Positions 63,396 to 64,000 of a DNA stretch of 64,000 bases are shown in pieces. A model generated the notes under the pieces. It worked only from the letters and a program-made list of their open reading frames with translations. It had not been told where the DNA came from and made no database searches. Every line of letters starts with the position of its first letter. Within the stretch, counting starts at the first letter, position 1. The stretch covers positions 62,001 through 126,000 of the forward strand of contig CAWEUM010000007.1 in assembly GCA_963812255.1 (NCBI GenBank). Reading direction: 5' to 3'. Source of the DNA: DATJGR01 sp963812255 (lineage in GTDB: Bacteria > Pseudomonadota > Gammaproteobacteria > Pseudomonadales > Azotimanducaceae). Both the position numbers and the translations under genes were made by a program.

Positions 63396-64000
63396 TCAAA
63401 GTGCCTGCGCATGTGTGCGCATCAACTGATAAAAGCTCTGAATCAACGGTCTGGAGAACATCGACTTGCGCGCAACGAAACGAACCGGGCGATTCAAGCC
63501 GGCGTCACCGAGCGGAATGAGTTTGTCGCCCGGTACGCCCAATGTATGGGCGACACCGAGCGGTATCAGTCCATGGCCGAATCCCGCGAGCGCCATCTGT
63601 GCGACCGTGAAGAACGACTCGAGAGACGTGGAACGATGCAGGCGCAACCTGCGCATGTCATCTTCGATCGACTGCCACGCGCCCGAGCGCGACTCGATGG
63701 TAATCACCGAGAGTTCGTCGCCGACCCGATAATCGATATTCGACAGCGCGGACGGCACGATGACCATCGGCTCGAGCCGCAGTACTTCGCTCTGCAGATC
63801 GGTCTCCGAATTCGCGGAGCCGGTACAGATGCCGACCATGTATTCGCCGGAACGGATCCTATCCAATGCGATCGGCGAGCGCTGGGCATGAAAGGTGAAC
63901 TCGACCTCCGGCAATTGCTGCTGCACCGTGGCGAACACGCGGGGGCCCCAGCTGGCGAGAATCGCCTCCGAGACGCCGATGATGATCTTGCCCTTCTGCA
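63396..64000 (-). CDS. LysR-type regulator, substrate-binding domain, 5' end outside window
   Basis: About 200 C-terminal residues; the frame is open through 64000, so the DNA-binding domain lies outside. KGKIIIGVSEAILASWGPRVFATVQQQLPEVEFTF opens the domain, and HRSTSLESFFTVAQMALAGFGHGLIPLGVAHTLG is the typical LysR hinge. Same strand as and directly upstream of the GST gene, which it may control. Confidence 0.9.
   Translation of the reverse strand, partial: QKGKIIIGVSEAILASWGPRVFATVQQQLPEVEFTFHAQRSPIALDRIRSGEYMVGICTGSANSETDLQSEVLRLEPMVIVPSALSNIDYRVGDELSVITIESRSGAWQSIEDDMRRLRLHRSTSLESFFTVAQMALAGFGHGLIPLGVAHTLGVPGDKLIPLGDAGLNRPVRFVARKSMFSRPLIQSFYQLMRTHAQAL

Noticed and set aside
1..64000. CRISPR arrays, rRNA, prophage or integrase genes
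   Set aside because: No regularly spaced direct repeats, rRNA segments, phage structural genes or tyrosine/serine integrases were seen on either strand.

Overview
The window comes from a high-GC bacterium, most likely a gammaproteobacterium. The lptG-lptF / pepA-holC-valS arrangement, the CcoI-CcoS cbb3-oxidase maturation genes and the CstA/YbdD pair are typical of that class. Coding density is high, with many 1-8 base start/stop overlaps. No rRNA, tRNA or CRISPR array was seen.

Layout. (1) 1-2486 (+): end of a cbb3 oxidase maturation operon (ccoI, ccoS, TauE/SafE-type membrane protein). It converges on cstA plus a 59-aa ybdD that overlaps the cstA stop (2488-4724, -). (2) 4785-9592: acyl-CoA dehydrogenase, nitroreductase, cytochrome P450 with an altered haem loop, an unknown 175-aa protein, a VOC protein and a GyrI-like effector-binding protein. 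(3) 9640-14135: a nest of four insertion sequences. An old IS30-family copy on the - strand carries an intact IS3-family (IS407-type) element in its 3' part and a second IS3-family element in its 5' part. That second element is itself split by another, frameshifted IS30-family copy. Inverted repeats and target duplications let the order be reconstructed. (4) 14230-22243: GMC oxidoreductase with its small subunit, class II aldolase-like protein, a TolB/TPR membrane protein, TesB thioesterase, dihaem cytochrome c and a frameshifted methyltransferase. (5) 22289-26927 (-): a tight five-gene run, GNAT/Eis-like acetyltransferase, methyltransferase, cytochrome b, Tat-exported molybdopterin protein, ApbE. 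(6) 26986-30239: GST, sugar-type (GPH) transporter, aminotransferase. (7) 30220-41681 (-): ten co-directional catabolic genes: Rieske oxygenase, Rid protein, two serine hydrolases, luciferase-type monooxygenase, acetoacetate-decarboxylase-like protein, GMC oxidoreductase, alpha/beta hydrolase, D-aminoacylase and an MFS transporter. (8) 41951-49473: Lys-rich miniprotein, cold-shock protein, DoxX, GIY-YIG, class II glutamine amidotransferase, hotdog protein, a HAD phosphatase relic running into an S1/P1 nuclease, a thiolase-like protein, a candidate small RNA and an RDD protein. (9) 49516-60729: a long palindrome between converging genes, then housekeeping genes (lptG, lptF, pepA, holC, a conserved unknown, valS, quinone oxidoreductase, hisF, hisH, hemH). 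(10) 60737-64000 (-): an apparent LysR-GST-membrane protein operon. Its last gene joins a SLOG-like nucleotide-binding domain to paired membrane segments of SLATT type, an architecture known from nucleotide-signalled conflict systems.

The mix of oxygenases, hydrolases, fatty-acid enzymes and transporters suggests a free-living heterotroph that degrades complex organic substrates. The substrate of the ten-gene cluster cannot be read from sequence alone. The two best candidates for something undescribed are that cluster (7) and the SLOG/membrane operon (10).
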